Source of the DNA: Panopea generosa
Taxonomy: Eukaryota; Mollusca; Bivalvia; Adapedonta; Hiatellidae
Length of the DNA: 64,000 bases
Reading direction: 5' to 3'
NCBI GenBank assembly: GCA_029582155.1
Contig: CM055901.1
Coordinates: 50,597,206 to 50,661,205, forward strand
The notes beneath the pieces were generated by a model that was not told the DNA's origin, made no database searches, and worked only from the letters and a program-made list of their open reading frames with translations. How positions within the stretch are numbered: the first letter of the stretch is position 1; the number at the start of each line of letters is the position of its first letter. The translations under genes and the position numbers were made by a program. This document shows, piece after piece, positions 35,955 to 48,702 of the stretch.

Positions 35955-38900
35955 CGGAGTGAGCCTTTACAGTAACAGGAAAGTAATCTTGAGATGGCGC
36001 CTTAGACCACTCAGTGTGAATCATAGCTATGAGAGGAAATTGATCTTGAGATGGTGCCTTAGACCACTCGGTGTGAACCTTATCTATGAGAGGAAATTGA
36101 TCTTGAGATGGTGCCTTAGACCACTCTGTGAGAACCTTAGCTATGAAAGGAAATTGATATTGAGATGTTGCCTTAGACCACTTGGTGAGAACCTTAGCTA
36201 TGAAAGGAAATTGATCTTGAGATGGTGCATTTGACCACTCGGCATGAACCTTAGCTGTAGAGGAAAGTAATCTTAAGATGGTGCCTTAGACCATGCAGCA
36301 TGAACATCAGCAGTGAGAGGAAAGTAATCTTGAGATGGTGCCTTACACCACTCAGCATGAATATTAGCAGTGGGAGAAAAGTAATCTTGAGATGGTGTCT
36401 TAGAACACTCAGCATGAACATTAGCTATGAGAGGAAATTGATCTTGAGATGGTGCCTTAGACCACTCTGTGAGAACCTTAGCTATGAAAGGAAATTGATA
36501 TTGAGATGTTGCCTTAGACCACTCGGTGAGAACCTTAGCTATGAAAGGAAATTGATCTTGAGATGGTGCATTTGACCACTCGGCATGAACCTTAGCTGTA
36601 GAGGAAAGTAATCTTAAGATGGTGCCTTAGACCATGCAGCATGAACATCAGCAGTGAGAGGAAAGTAATCTTGAGATGGTGCCTTACACCACTCAGCATG
36701 AATATTAGCAGTAGGAGAAAAGTAATCTTGAGATGGTGCTTTAGACCACTCAGCATGAACATTAGCAGTGAGAAGAAAGTAATCTTGAGATGGTGCCTTA
36801 GACCACTCGGCATGAACCTTAGCTGTAGAGGAAAGTGATTTTGAGATGGTGCTTTAGACCACTCCGCATGAACCTTAGCATTAAGAAAAGTAAACTTGTG
36901 ACCTGCCTTAGACCACTCATCGTGAACCTTAGCTGTAGAGGAAAGTGATCTTGAGATGGTGCCTTAGACCATTCGGCATCAACCTTAGCAGTAAGAGGAA
37001 AGTGATCTTGACATACTGCCTTAGACCACTTGGCGTGAGATTTAACATTAACAGCAAAGTAATCTTGAGATGGCACCTTAGACCACTCCACATGAACCTT
37101 AGCAGTAAGAAAAGTAAACTTGAGACCTGCCTTAGACCACTCGGCGTGAACATTAGCTGTAGAGGAAAGTGATCTTGAGATGGTGCCTTAGACCACTCAG
37201 CATCAACCTTAGCAGTAAGAGGAAAGTGATCTTGAAATAGTGCCTTAGACCACTCGGCGTGAGCCTTAACATTAACAGGAAAGTAATCTTGAGATGGTGC
37301 CTTAGACCACTCCGCGTGAACCTTAGCTATGAGAGGAAATTGATCTTGAAATGGTGTCATAGACCACTCGGCGTGAGCTTTAACATTAACAGGAAAGCAA
37401 TCTTGAGATGGTGCCTTAGACCACTCAGCGTCAGCCTTAACATTAACAGAAAAGTGATCTTGAAATGGCGCCTTAGACCACTCGGCATGGACCTTAGCTA
37501 TGAAAAGAAATTGATCTTGAGATGGTGCCATAGACCACTCGGCATGAACCTTAGCTGTGAGAGGAAACTGATCTTGAAATGGTGCCTTAGACCACTCGGC
37601 GTGAGGCTTAACATTGACAGGAAAGTACTCTTGAGATGGCGCCTTTGACCACTCGGCGTGAACCTTAGCTATGACAAGAAATTCATCTTGAGATCATGCC
37701 ATTGACAACTCAGCGTGAACCTAAGCTATGAGAGGAAATTGATCTTGACATGATGCCATAGACCACTCGGCGTGAGCCTTAACATTAACACAAAAGTAAT
37801 GTTGAGATGGTGCCTTAGACCACTCAGCGTGAACTTTAGCAGTGAGAGGAAACTAATCTTGAGATGGTGCCTTAGACCACTCAGCGTGAACCTTACCAGT
37901 GAGAAGAAAGTGATCTTGAGATGGTGCCTTAGACCACTCAGCATGAACCTTAGCAGTAAAGGGAAATTGATCTTGAGATGGCACCTTAGATTACTTGGTG
38001 TGAACCTTAGCTATGAGAGGAAATTGATCTTGAGATGGTGCCTCTGACCACTCATAGTGAGCCTTTACAGTAACAGGAAAGTAATCTTGAGATGGCGCCT
38101 TAGACCACTCAGTGTGAATCATAGCTATGAGAGGAAATTGATCTTGAGATGGTGCCTTAGACCACTCGGTGTGAACCTTATCTATGAGAGGAAATTGATC
38201 TTGAGATGGTGCCTTAGACCACTCTGTGAGAACCTTAGCTATGAAAGGAAATTGATATTGAGATGTTGCCTTAGACCACTTGGTGAGAACCTTAGCTATG
38301 AAAGGAAATTGATCTTGAGATGGTGCATTTGACCACTCGGCATGAACCTTAGCTGTAGAGGAAAGTAATCTTAAGATGGTGCCTTAGACCATGCAGCATG
38401 AACATCAGCAGTGAGAGGAAAGTAATCTTGAGATGGTGCCTTACACCACTCAGCATGAATATTAGCAGTGGGAGAAAAGTAATCTTGAGATGGTGTCTTA
38501 GAACACTCAGCATGAACATTAGCTATGAGAGGAAATTGATCTTGAGATGGTGCCTTAGACCACTCTGTGAGAACCTTAGCTATGAAAGGAAATTGATATT
38601 GAGATGTTGCCTTAGACCACTCGGTGAGAACCTTAGCTATGAAAGGAAATTGATCTTGAGATGGTGCATTTGACTACTCGGCATGAACCTTAGCTGTAGA
38701 GGAAAGTAATCTTAAGATGGTGCCTTAGACCATGCAGCATGAACATCAGCAGTGAGAGGAAAGTAATCTTGAGATGGTGCCTTACACCACTCAGCATGAA
38801 TATTAGCAGTAGGAGAAAAGTAATCTTGAGATGGTGCTTTAGACCACTCAGCATGAACATTAGCAGTGAGAAGAAAGTAATCTTGAGATGGTGCCTTAGA

Positions 38901-40065
38901 CCACTCGGCATGAACCTTAGCTGTAGAGGAAAGTGATTTTGAGATGGTGCTTTAGACCACTCCGCATGAACCTTAGCATTAAGAAAAGTAAACTTGTGAC
39001 CTGCCTTAGACCACTCATCGTGAACCTTAGCTGTAGAGGAAAGTGATCTTGAGATGGTGCCTTAGACCATTCGGCATCAACCTTAGCAGTAAGAGGAAAG
39101 TGATCTTGACATACTGCCTTAGACCACTTGGCATGAGATTTAACATTAACAGCAAAGTAATCTTGAGATGGCACCTTAGACCACTCCACATGAACCTTAG
39201 CAGTAAGAAAAGTAAACTTGAGACCTGCCTTAGACCACTCGGCGTGAACATTAGCTGTAGAGGAAAGTGATCTTGAGATGGTGCCTTAGACCACTCAGCA
39301 TCAACCTTAGCAGTAAGAGGAAAGTGATCTTGAAATAGTGCCTTAGACCACTCGGCATGAGCCTTAACATTAACAGGAAAGTAATCTTGAGATGGTGCCT
39401 TAGACCACTCCGCGTGAACCTTAGCTATGAGAGGAAATTGATCTTGAAATGGTGTCATAGACCACTCGGCGTGAGCTTTAACATTAACAGGAAAGCAATC
39501 TTGAGATGGTGCCTTAGACCACTCAGCGTCAGCCTTAACATTAACAGAAAAGTGATCTTGAAATGGCGCCTTAGACCACTCGGCATGGACCTTAGCTATG
39601 AAAAGAAATTGATCTTGAGATGGTGCCATAGACCACTCGGCATGAACCTTAGCTGTGAGAGGAAACTGATCTTGAAATGGTGCCTTAGACCACTCGGCAT
39701 GAGGCTTAACATTTACAGGAAAGTAATCTTGAGATGGCGCCTTTGACCACTCGGCGTGAACCTTAGCTATGACAAGAAATTCATCTTGAGATCATGCCAT
39801 TGACAACTCAGCGTGAACCTAAGCTATGAGAGGAAATTGATCTTGACATGATGCCATAGACCACTCGGCGTGAGCCTTAACTTTAACACAAAAGTAATGT
39901 TGAGATGGTGCCTTAGACCACTCAGCGTGAACTTTAGCAGTGAGAGGAAACTGATCTTGAGATGGTGCCTTAGACCACTCAGCGTGAACCTTACCAGTGA
40001 GAAGAAAGTGATCTTGAGATGGTGCCTTAGACCACTCAGCATGAACCTTAGCAGTAAAGGGAAAG
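35955..40065. repeat. 2,098-bp tandem duplication inside the 57-bp array
   Basis: 35,955-38,050 and 38,053-40,065 match base for base at a constant offset of 2,098, including irregular units and short deletions. I count about eight differences; three are CG in the left copy and CA in the right (37034/39132, 37258/39356 and near 37600/39698). Nested inside, the segment ending at 36234 is repeated at an offset of 341 bp. Confidence 0.9.
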
Positions 40066-43000
40066 TGATCTTGAGATGATGCCTTAGACTACTTGGCGTG
40101 AACCTTACCAGTCAGAGGAAAGTGATCTTGAGATGGCGCCTTAGACTACTCAGTGTGAACCTTAGCAGTTAGAGGAAAGTGATCTTGAGATGGCGCCTTA
40201 GACCACTCAGCTTGAGCTTTAGCAGTAACAGGAAAGTGACCTTGAGATGGTGCCTTAGACCACTCAGCGTGAACCTTACCAGTGAGAGGAAAGTGATCTT
40301 GAGATGGTGCCTGAGACCACTCAGCATGAGCCTTAGCAATAAAGAGAAAGTGATCTTGAGATGATGCCTTAGCCCACTTGGCATGAACCTTAGCAGTGAG
40401 AGGAAAGTGATCTTGATATGATGCCTTAGACCACTCAGCATGAACCTTAGCAGTGAGAGGAAAGTGATCTTGAGATGGTGCCTTAGACCACTTGGCATGA
40501 ACCTTAGCAGTGAGAGGAAAGTGATCTTGTGATGGTGCCTTAGACTACTCAGCGTGAACCTTACCAGTCAGAGGAAAGTGATCTTGAGCTGATGCCTTAG
40601 ACCACTCAGCGTGAGCCTTAGCAGTAAAGGGAAAGTAATCTTGAGATGGTGCTTTAGACTACTTGGCATGAACCTTAGCAGTGAAAGGAAAGTGATCTTG
40701 AGATGGCGCCTTAGACTACTCAGTGTGAACCTTAGCAGTTTAGGGAAATTGATCTTGAGATGGTGCCATTGACCACTCGTCGTGAACCTTAGCTATGAAA
40801 GGAAATTGATCTTGAGATGGCACCTTAGACTACTCTGCGTTAACCTTAACATTAACAGGAAAGTAATCTTGAGATGGCGCCTTAGACCACTCAGCATGAA
40901 CCTAAGCTATTGGAGGAAACTGATCTTGAGATGGTGCCTTAGACCACTCGGCATTAGCCTTAACATTAACAGGAAAGTAATCTTGAAATGGTGCCTTAGA
41001 CCACTCAGCATCAACCTAAGCTATGAGAGGAAATTGATCTTAAGATGGTGCCTTAGACCACTCGGCATGATCCTTAGCTGTGAGAGGAAAGTGATTTTGA
41101 GATGGTGCCTTAGACCACTCGGAGTGAACCTTAGCTGTGGAGGAAAGTGATCTTGAGATGGTGCCTTAGACCACTCTGCAAGAAACTTAGCAGTGAGAGG
41201 AAAGTGATCTTGAGATGGTGCCTTAGATCACTCAGCGTGAACCTTAGCTCTACAAAGAAATTGATCTTGAGATGGTGCCTTTGACCACTTGGCATGAACC
41301 TTAGCTGTGAGAGGAAATTGATTTTGAGATGGTGCCTTAGACCACTTGACTTGAGCCTTAGCAGTAACAGGAAAGTGCTCTTGAGATTGCGCCTAAGACC
41401 ACTCGGTGCGAACCTTAGCTATGAGAGGAAAGTGATTTTGAGATGGCGCCTTAGACCACTCAGCGTGAGCCTTACCAGTGAGAGGAAAGTGATCTTGAGA
41501 TGGTGCCTTAGACCACTCAGCGTGAGCCTTAGCATTAAAGGGAAAGTGATCTTGAGATGATGTCTTAGATTACTTGGCATGAACCTTAGCAGTAAGAGGA
41601 AAGTGATCTTGAGATTGCGCCTTAGACCACTCAGCGTGAGCCTGAGCAGTAAAAGGAAAGTGATCTTAAGATGATGCCTTAGACTACTTGGCCTGAACCT
41701 TAGCAGTGAGAGGAAAGTGATCTTGAGATGGCGCCTTAGACTACTCAGTGTGAACCTTAGCAGTTTAGGGAAAGTGATCTTGAGATGATACCTTAGACTA
41801 CTTGGCATGAACCTTAGCTGTGAGAGGAAAGTGATCATGAGATGGTGCCTTCTTGAGATGGTGCCATAACACTCAGTGTGAACCTTAGCTTTGAGAGAAA
41901 ATTGATCATGAGATGTTGTCTTATGACAGTTGATGTGAGCCTTGGCAGTAACAGGAAAGTGATCTTGAGATGGCGCATTAGACCACCCATCATGAACCTA
42001 AGCTGTGGAGGAAAGTGATCTTGAGATGGCGCCTTATACCACTCGGTGTGAACCATAGCAGTGAGAGTAAAGTGATCTTGAGATGGTGCCTTAGACCACT
42101 CAGCTAAGCCTTAACAGTGAGAGGAAAGTAATCTTGAGATGGCGCCTTATACCACTCTGCTTGAACCTTAGCAGTTAGAGGAAAGTGATCTTGAGATGGT
42201 ACCTTAGACAACTCAGCATGAACATAAGCTGTGGAGGAAAGTGATCTTGAGATGGTGCCATAGACCACTTGGCGTGAACCTTAGCAATGAGAGTAAAGTG
42301 ATCTTGATATGGTGCCTTAGACCACTCAGCATGAACCTAAGCTATGGAGGAAAGTGATCTTGAGATGGTGCCTTAGACCACTCAGCATGAACTTAAGCTA
42401 TGGAGGAAAGTGATCTTGAGATGGTGCCTTAGACCACTTGGCATGAACCTTAGCAATGAGAGTAAAGTGATCTTGATATGGTGCCTTAGACCACTCAGCA
42501 TGAACCTAAGCTATGGAGGAAAGTGATCTTGAGATGGTGCCTTAGACCACTCAGCATGAACCTAAGCTATGGAGGAAAGTGATCTTGAGATGGTGCCTTA
42601 GACCACTCAGCATGAACTTAAGCTGTGGAGGAAAGTGATCTTGAGATGGTGCCTTAGACCACTCTGCTTGAACCTAAGCAGTGAGAGGAAAGTGATCTTG
42701 AGATGGTGTCTTAGACCACTCAGCTTGAACCTTAGCTGTGAGAGGAAAGTGATCATGAGATGGTGCCTTAGACCACTCGGCATGAACCTTAGCAGTAAGA
42801 GGAAAGTGATCTTGAGATGGCGCCTTAGACCACTCGTTATGAACCTTAGCAGTGAGAGGAATGTGATCTTGAGATGGTGCCTTAGACCACTTGATGTGAA
42901 CCTTTGCATTGAGAGGAAAGTGATCTTGAGATGGCGCCTTTGACCGCTTGGTGTGAACCTTAGCAGTAAGAGGAAAGTGATCTTGAGATGGTGCCTTAGA

Positions 43001-45094
43001 CCACTCGGCGTGAACCTTAGCTGTACGAGGAAAGTGATCTTGAGATGGTGCCTTTGACCACTTGGTGGAGCCTTAACAATAACAGGAAAGTGATCTTGAG
43101 ATGGGGCCTTAGACCACTCGGTGTAACCTTAGCTATGAGAGGAAATTAATCTTGAGATGGTGCCTTATACCATTTGACTTGAGCCTTAGCAATAACAGGA
43201 AATTGATCATGAGATTGCGCCTAAAACCACTTGGTGTGAACATTAGCTGTGGAGGAAAGGGATCTTGAGATGGTGCCTTAGAGCACTCATCATGAACCTT
43301 ACCAGTGAGAGGAAAGTGATCTTGAGATGGTGCCTAAGACCACTCAGTGTGAACCTTAGCAGTAAAGGGAAAGTGATCTTGAGATGATGCCTTAGACTAC
43401 TTGTGTGAACCTTAGCAGTGAGAGGAAAGTGATCTTGAGATGGTGCCTTAGACTACTCAGTGTGAACCTTAGCAGTTTAGCGAAATTGATCTTGAGATGG
43501 TGCCATTGACCACTCGGTGTCAACCTTAGCTATGAGAGGAAATTGATCTTGAGGTGGTGCCATAGACCACTCGGCCTGAGCCTTAACATTAACAGAAAAA
43601 GTAATCTTGAGATGGCGCCTTAGACCACTCAGCATGAACCTAAGCTATGAGAGAAAATTGATCTTGAGATGGTGCCTTATACCACTCGGCGTGAACCTTA
43701 GCTGTGAGAGAAAATTGATTTTGAGATGGTGCCTTAGACCACTCGGCATGAACCTTAGCTGTGGAGGAAAGTGATCTTGAGATAGTGCCTTAGACCACTT
43801 GGTGTGAAACTTAGCAGTGAGAGGAAAGTGATCTTGAGATGGTGCCTTAGACCACTCGGCGTGAAGCTTAGCTCCATGAGAAAATTGATCTTGAGATGGT
43901 GCCTTTGACCACTTGGCATGAGCCTTAGCAATGACAGGAAAGTGATCTTGAGATGGGGCCTTAGACCACTCAGTGTGAGCCTTAGCTATGAGAGGAAATT
44001 GATCTTGAGATGGTGCCTTATACCACTTGACTTCAGCCTTAGCAGTAACAGGAAAGTGATCTTGAGATTGCGCCTAAGACCACTCGGTGCGAACCTTAGC
44101 TGTGGAGGAAAGTGATCTTGAGATGGCGCCTGAGACCACTCAGCGTGAACCTTACCAGTGAGAGGAAAGTTATCTTGAGATGGTGCCTTAGACCACTCAG
44201 CGTGAGCCTTAGCACTAAAGGGAAAGTGATCTTGAGATGATGCCTGAGACTACTTGGCATGAACCTTAGCAGTGAGAGGAAAGTGATCATGAGACAGTGC
44301 CTTCTTGAGATGGTGCCATAACACTCAGCGTGAACCTTAGCTATGACAGGAAATTGATCTTGAGATGTTGTCTTATACCACTTGACGTGAGCCTTGGCAG
44401 TAACAAGAAAGTGATCTTGAGATGGCGCATTAGACCACTCATCATGAACGTAAGCTGTGGAGGAAAGTGATCTTGAGATGGTGCCTTAGACCACTCGGTG
44501 TGAACCTTAGCAGTGAGAGTAAAGTGATCTTCAGATGGTGCCTTAGACCACTCAGCATGAACCTTAACAGTGAGAGGAAGGTAATCTTGAGATGGCGCCG
44601 TACACCACTCTGCTTGAACCTTAGCAATGAGAGGAAAGTGATCTTGAGATGGCGCCTTAGACCACTCAGCATGAACCTAAGCTGTGGAGGAAAGTGATCT
44701 TGAGATGTCGCCTTAAACCACTCAGCGTGAAACTTAGAAGTGAGAGGAAAGTGATCTTGATATGGTGCTTTAGACCACTCAGCCTAAACCTTAACAGTGA
44801 CAGGAAAGTAATCTTGAGATGGCACCTTAGACCACTCTGCTTGAACCTTAGCAGCGAGAGGAAAGTGATCTTGAGATGGTGCCTTAGATCACTCAGCTTG
44901 AACCTAATCTGTGAGAGGAAAGTGATTTTGAGATGGTGCCTTAGACCACTCAGCGTGAACCTTAGCAGTAAAAGGAAAGTGATCTTGAGATGTCGCCTTA
45001 GACCACTCAGCATGAACTTTAGCAGTGAGAGGAAAGTGATCTTGAGATGGCTCCTTAGACCACTTGGTGTGAACCTTAGCAGTGAGAGGAAAGT

Positions 45095-46440
45095 GATATT
45101 GAGATGGCGCCTTAGACCACTTGGTGTGAACTTTAGCAGTAAGTGATCTTGAGATCATGCCCTAGACCACTCAGTTTGAACCTTAGCAGAAAAAGGAAAG
45201 TGATCTTGAGATAATGCCTTAGACTACTTGGCGTGAACCTTAGCAGTGACAGGAAAGTGATCTTGAGATGATGCCTTAGACCATTCGGTGTGAACCTTAG
45301 CTGTGAGAGGAAAGTGATCTTGAGATGATGCCTTAGACCACTCGGTGTGACCTTAGTAGTGAGAGGAAAGTGATCTTGTGATGATGCCTTAGACCACTCA
45401 GCATGAACCTTAGCAGTGAGAGGAAAATGATCTTGAGATGATGCCTTAGACCATTCGGTGTGAACCTTAGCTGTGAGAGGAAAGTGATCTTGAGATGATG
45501 CCTTAGACCACTCGGTGTGACCTTAGTAGTGAGAGGAAAGTGATCTTGTGATGATGCCTTAGACAACTCAGTGTGAACATTAGCTGTCTGAGGAAAGTAA
45601 TCTTGAGATGATGCCTTAGACCACTCGGTGTGAACCTTAGCTGTGAGAGAAAAGTGATCTTGAGATGATGCCTTAGACCACTCGGTGTGAACCTTAGTAG
45701 TGAGAGGAAAGTGATCTTGTGATGATGCCTTAGACCACTCAGTGTGAACCTTAGTAGTGAGAGTAAAGTGATATTGAGATGGCGCCTTAGACCACTTGGT
45801 GTGAACTTTAGCAGTAAGTGATCTTGAGATCATGCCCTAGACCACTCAGTTTGAACCTTAGCAGAAAAAGGAAAGTGATCTTGAGATAATGCCTTAGACT
45901 ACTTGGCGTGAACCTTAGCAGTGACAGGAAAGTGATCTTGAGATGATGCCTTAGACCATTCGGTGTGAACCTTAGCTGTGAGAGGAAAGTGATCTTGAGA
46001 TGATGCCTTAGACCACTCGGTGTGACCTTAGTAGTGAGAGGAAAGTGATCTTGTGATGATGCCTTAGACCACTCAGCATGAACCTTAGCAGTGAGAGGAA
46101 AATGATCTTGAGATGATGCCTTAGACCATTCGGTGTGAACCTTAGCTGTGAGAGGAAAGTGATCTTGAGATGATGCCTTAGACCACTCGGTGTGACCTTA
46201 GTAGTGAGAGGAAAGTGATCTTGTGATGATGCCTTAGACAACTCAGTGTGAACATTAGCTGTCTGAGGAAAGTAATCTTGAGATGATGCCTTAGACCACT
46301 CGGTGTGAACCTTAGCTGTGAGAGAAAAGTGATCTTGAGATGATGCCTTAGACCACTCGGTGTGAACCTTAGTAGTGAGAGGAAAGTGATCTTGTGATGA
46401 TGCCTTAGACCACTCAGTGTGAACCTTAGTAGTGAGAGTA
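45095..46440. repeat. 675-bp tandem duplication inside the 57-bp array
   Basis: 45,095-45,765 and 45,770-46,440 appear identical at an offset of 675 bp, including a rare unit with 'gcagtaagtgatcttgagat' (a shortened unit) and the oddity 'agctgtctgagg'. Confidence 0.9.
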
Positions 46441-48360
46441 AAGTGATCTTGTGATGATGCCTTAAACTACTTGACGTGAACCTTAGCAGTGAGAGGAAAG
46501 TGATCTTGAGAAGGTGCCTTAGACCACTCAGCATGAACCTTAGCAGTGAGAGGAAAGTGATCTTGAGAAGGTGCCTTAGACCACTCAACATGAACCTTAG
46601 CAGTGAGAGGAAAGTGATCTTGAGAAGGTGCCTTAGACCACTCAGCATGAACCTTAGCTGTGAGAGGAAAGTGATTTTGAGATAGTGCCTTAAACCACTC
46701 AGCGTGAACCTTAACAATAAGAGGAACGTGATCTTGAGATGGCGCCTTAGACCACTCGACATGAACCTTAGCAGTGAGAGGAAAGTGATCTTAAGATGAT
46801 GCCTTAGACCACTTGGTGTGAACCTTAGCAGTGAGAGGAAAGTGATCTTGAGATGATGCCTTAGACCACTCAGCATGAACCTTAGCAGTGGGAGGAAAGT
46901 GATTTTGAGATGGTGCCTTAGACCACTCAGCATGAACCTTAGCAGTGAGAGGAAAGTGATCTGGAGATGATGCCTTAAACTACTCAGCATGAGCCTTAGC
47001 TGTGAGAGGAAAGTGATCTTGAGATGGCGCCTTAGACCACTCGGCATGAACCTTAGCAGTGAGAGGAAAGTGATCTCGAGATGGTGCCTTAGACCACTTG
47101 GTGTGAACCTTAGTAGTGAGAGGAAAGTGATCTTGTGATGACGCCTTAGACCACTTGGTGTGAACCTTAGCAGTGAGAGGAAAGTGATCTTGAGATGGCA
47201 CCTTAGACCACTCAGCATGAACCTTAGCAGTGAGAGGAAAGTGATCTTGAGATGGTGCCTTAGACCACTCAGTGTGAACCTTAGCAGTGAGAGGAAAATG
47301 ATCTTGAGATGATGCCTTAGACCACTCAGCATGAACCTTAGCAGTGAGAGGAAAGTGATCTTGAGATGGCACCTTAGCCTACTTGGCATGAACCTTAGCA
47401 GTGAGAGGAAAGTTATCTTGAGATGACGCATTAGACCACTTGGTGTGAACCTTAGCAGTAAGAGGAAAGTGATCTTGAGATGATGCCTTAGACCACTCAG
47501 CATGAACCTTAGCAGTGAGAGGAAAGTGATTTTGAGATGGTGCCTTAGACCACTCAGTGTGAACCTTAGTAGTGAGAGGAAAGTGATCTTGAGATGATGC
47601 CTTAGACCACTCAGCATGAACTTTAGCAGTGAGAGGAAAGTGATCTTGAGATGATGCCTTAAACTACTTGACGTGAACCTTAGCAGTGAGAGAAAAGTGA
47701 TCTTAATATTATGCCTTAAACTATTTGACGTGAACCTTAGCTGTGAGAGGAAAGTGATCTTGAGATGGTGCCTTAGACCACTCAGCATGAACCTTAGCAA
47801 TGAGAGGAAAGTGATTTTGAGATGGTGCCTTAGACCTCTCAGCGTGAACCTTAGCTGTGAAAGGAAAGTGATCTTGAGATGGCGCCTTAGACCACTCGGC
47901 ATGAACCTTAGCTCTGAGAGGAAAGCGATTTTGAGATGGCGCCTTCGACCACTCAGCATTAACCTTAGCTGTGAGAGGAAAGTGATTTTGAGTTGGAGCC
48001 TTAGACCACTCGGCGTTAACCTTAGCTGTGAGAGGAAAGTGATCTTGAGATGGTGCCTTAGACCACTCGGCATTAACCTTAGCTGTGAGGGGAAATTGAT
48101 TTTGAGATGATGCCTTAGACCACTCAGCATGAACCTCAGCTGTGAGAGGAAAGTGATTTTGAGATAGTGCCTTAGACCACTCAGCGTGAACCTTAGCAGT
48201 AAAAGCAAAGTGATCTTGAGATGGCGCCTTAGACCTCTCGGCATGAACCTTAGCAGTGAGAGGAAAGTGATCTTGAGATGATGCCTTAGACCACTCGGTG
48301 TGAACCTTAGCAGCGAGAGGAAAGTGATCTTGAGATGATGCCTTAAACTACTTGATGTGA

Positions 48361-48702
48361 ACCTTAGCTGTGAGAGGAAAGTGATCTAGAGATGATGCCT
48401 TAAACTATTTGACGTGAACCTTAGCTGTGAGAGGAAAGTGATCTAGAGATGATGCCTTAAACTACTTGATGTGAACCTTAGCTGTGAGAGGAAAGTGATC
48501 TTAATATGATGCCTTAAACTACTTGATGTGAACCTTAGCTGTGAGAGGAAAGTGATCTAGAGATGATGCCTTAAACTATTTGACGTGAACCTTAGCTGTG
48601 AGAGGAAAGTGATCTAGAGATGATGCCTTAAACTACTTGATGTGAACCTTAGCTGTGAGAGGAAAGTGATCTAGAGATGATGCCTTAAACTACTTGACGT
48701 GA
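48361..48702. repeat. 171-bp higher-order repeat (three 57-bp units, two copies)
   Basis: Successive units alternate 'gatctagagatgatgcc' bodies and the joints 'tatttgacg', 'tacttgatg', 'tacttgatg' (last joint of the second copy 'tacttgacg') with a 171-bp period. One body reads 'gatcttaatatgatgcc' instead. Confidence 0.8.

Noticed and set aside
46178..48244. A 688-codon minus-strand repeat protein (SGLRHHLKITFLSLLRF)
   Set aside because: Part of the 57-bp satellite. Other frames and the opposite strand are equally open, and the same frame is broken elsewhere in the array.
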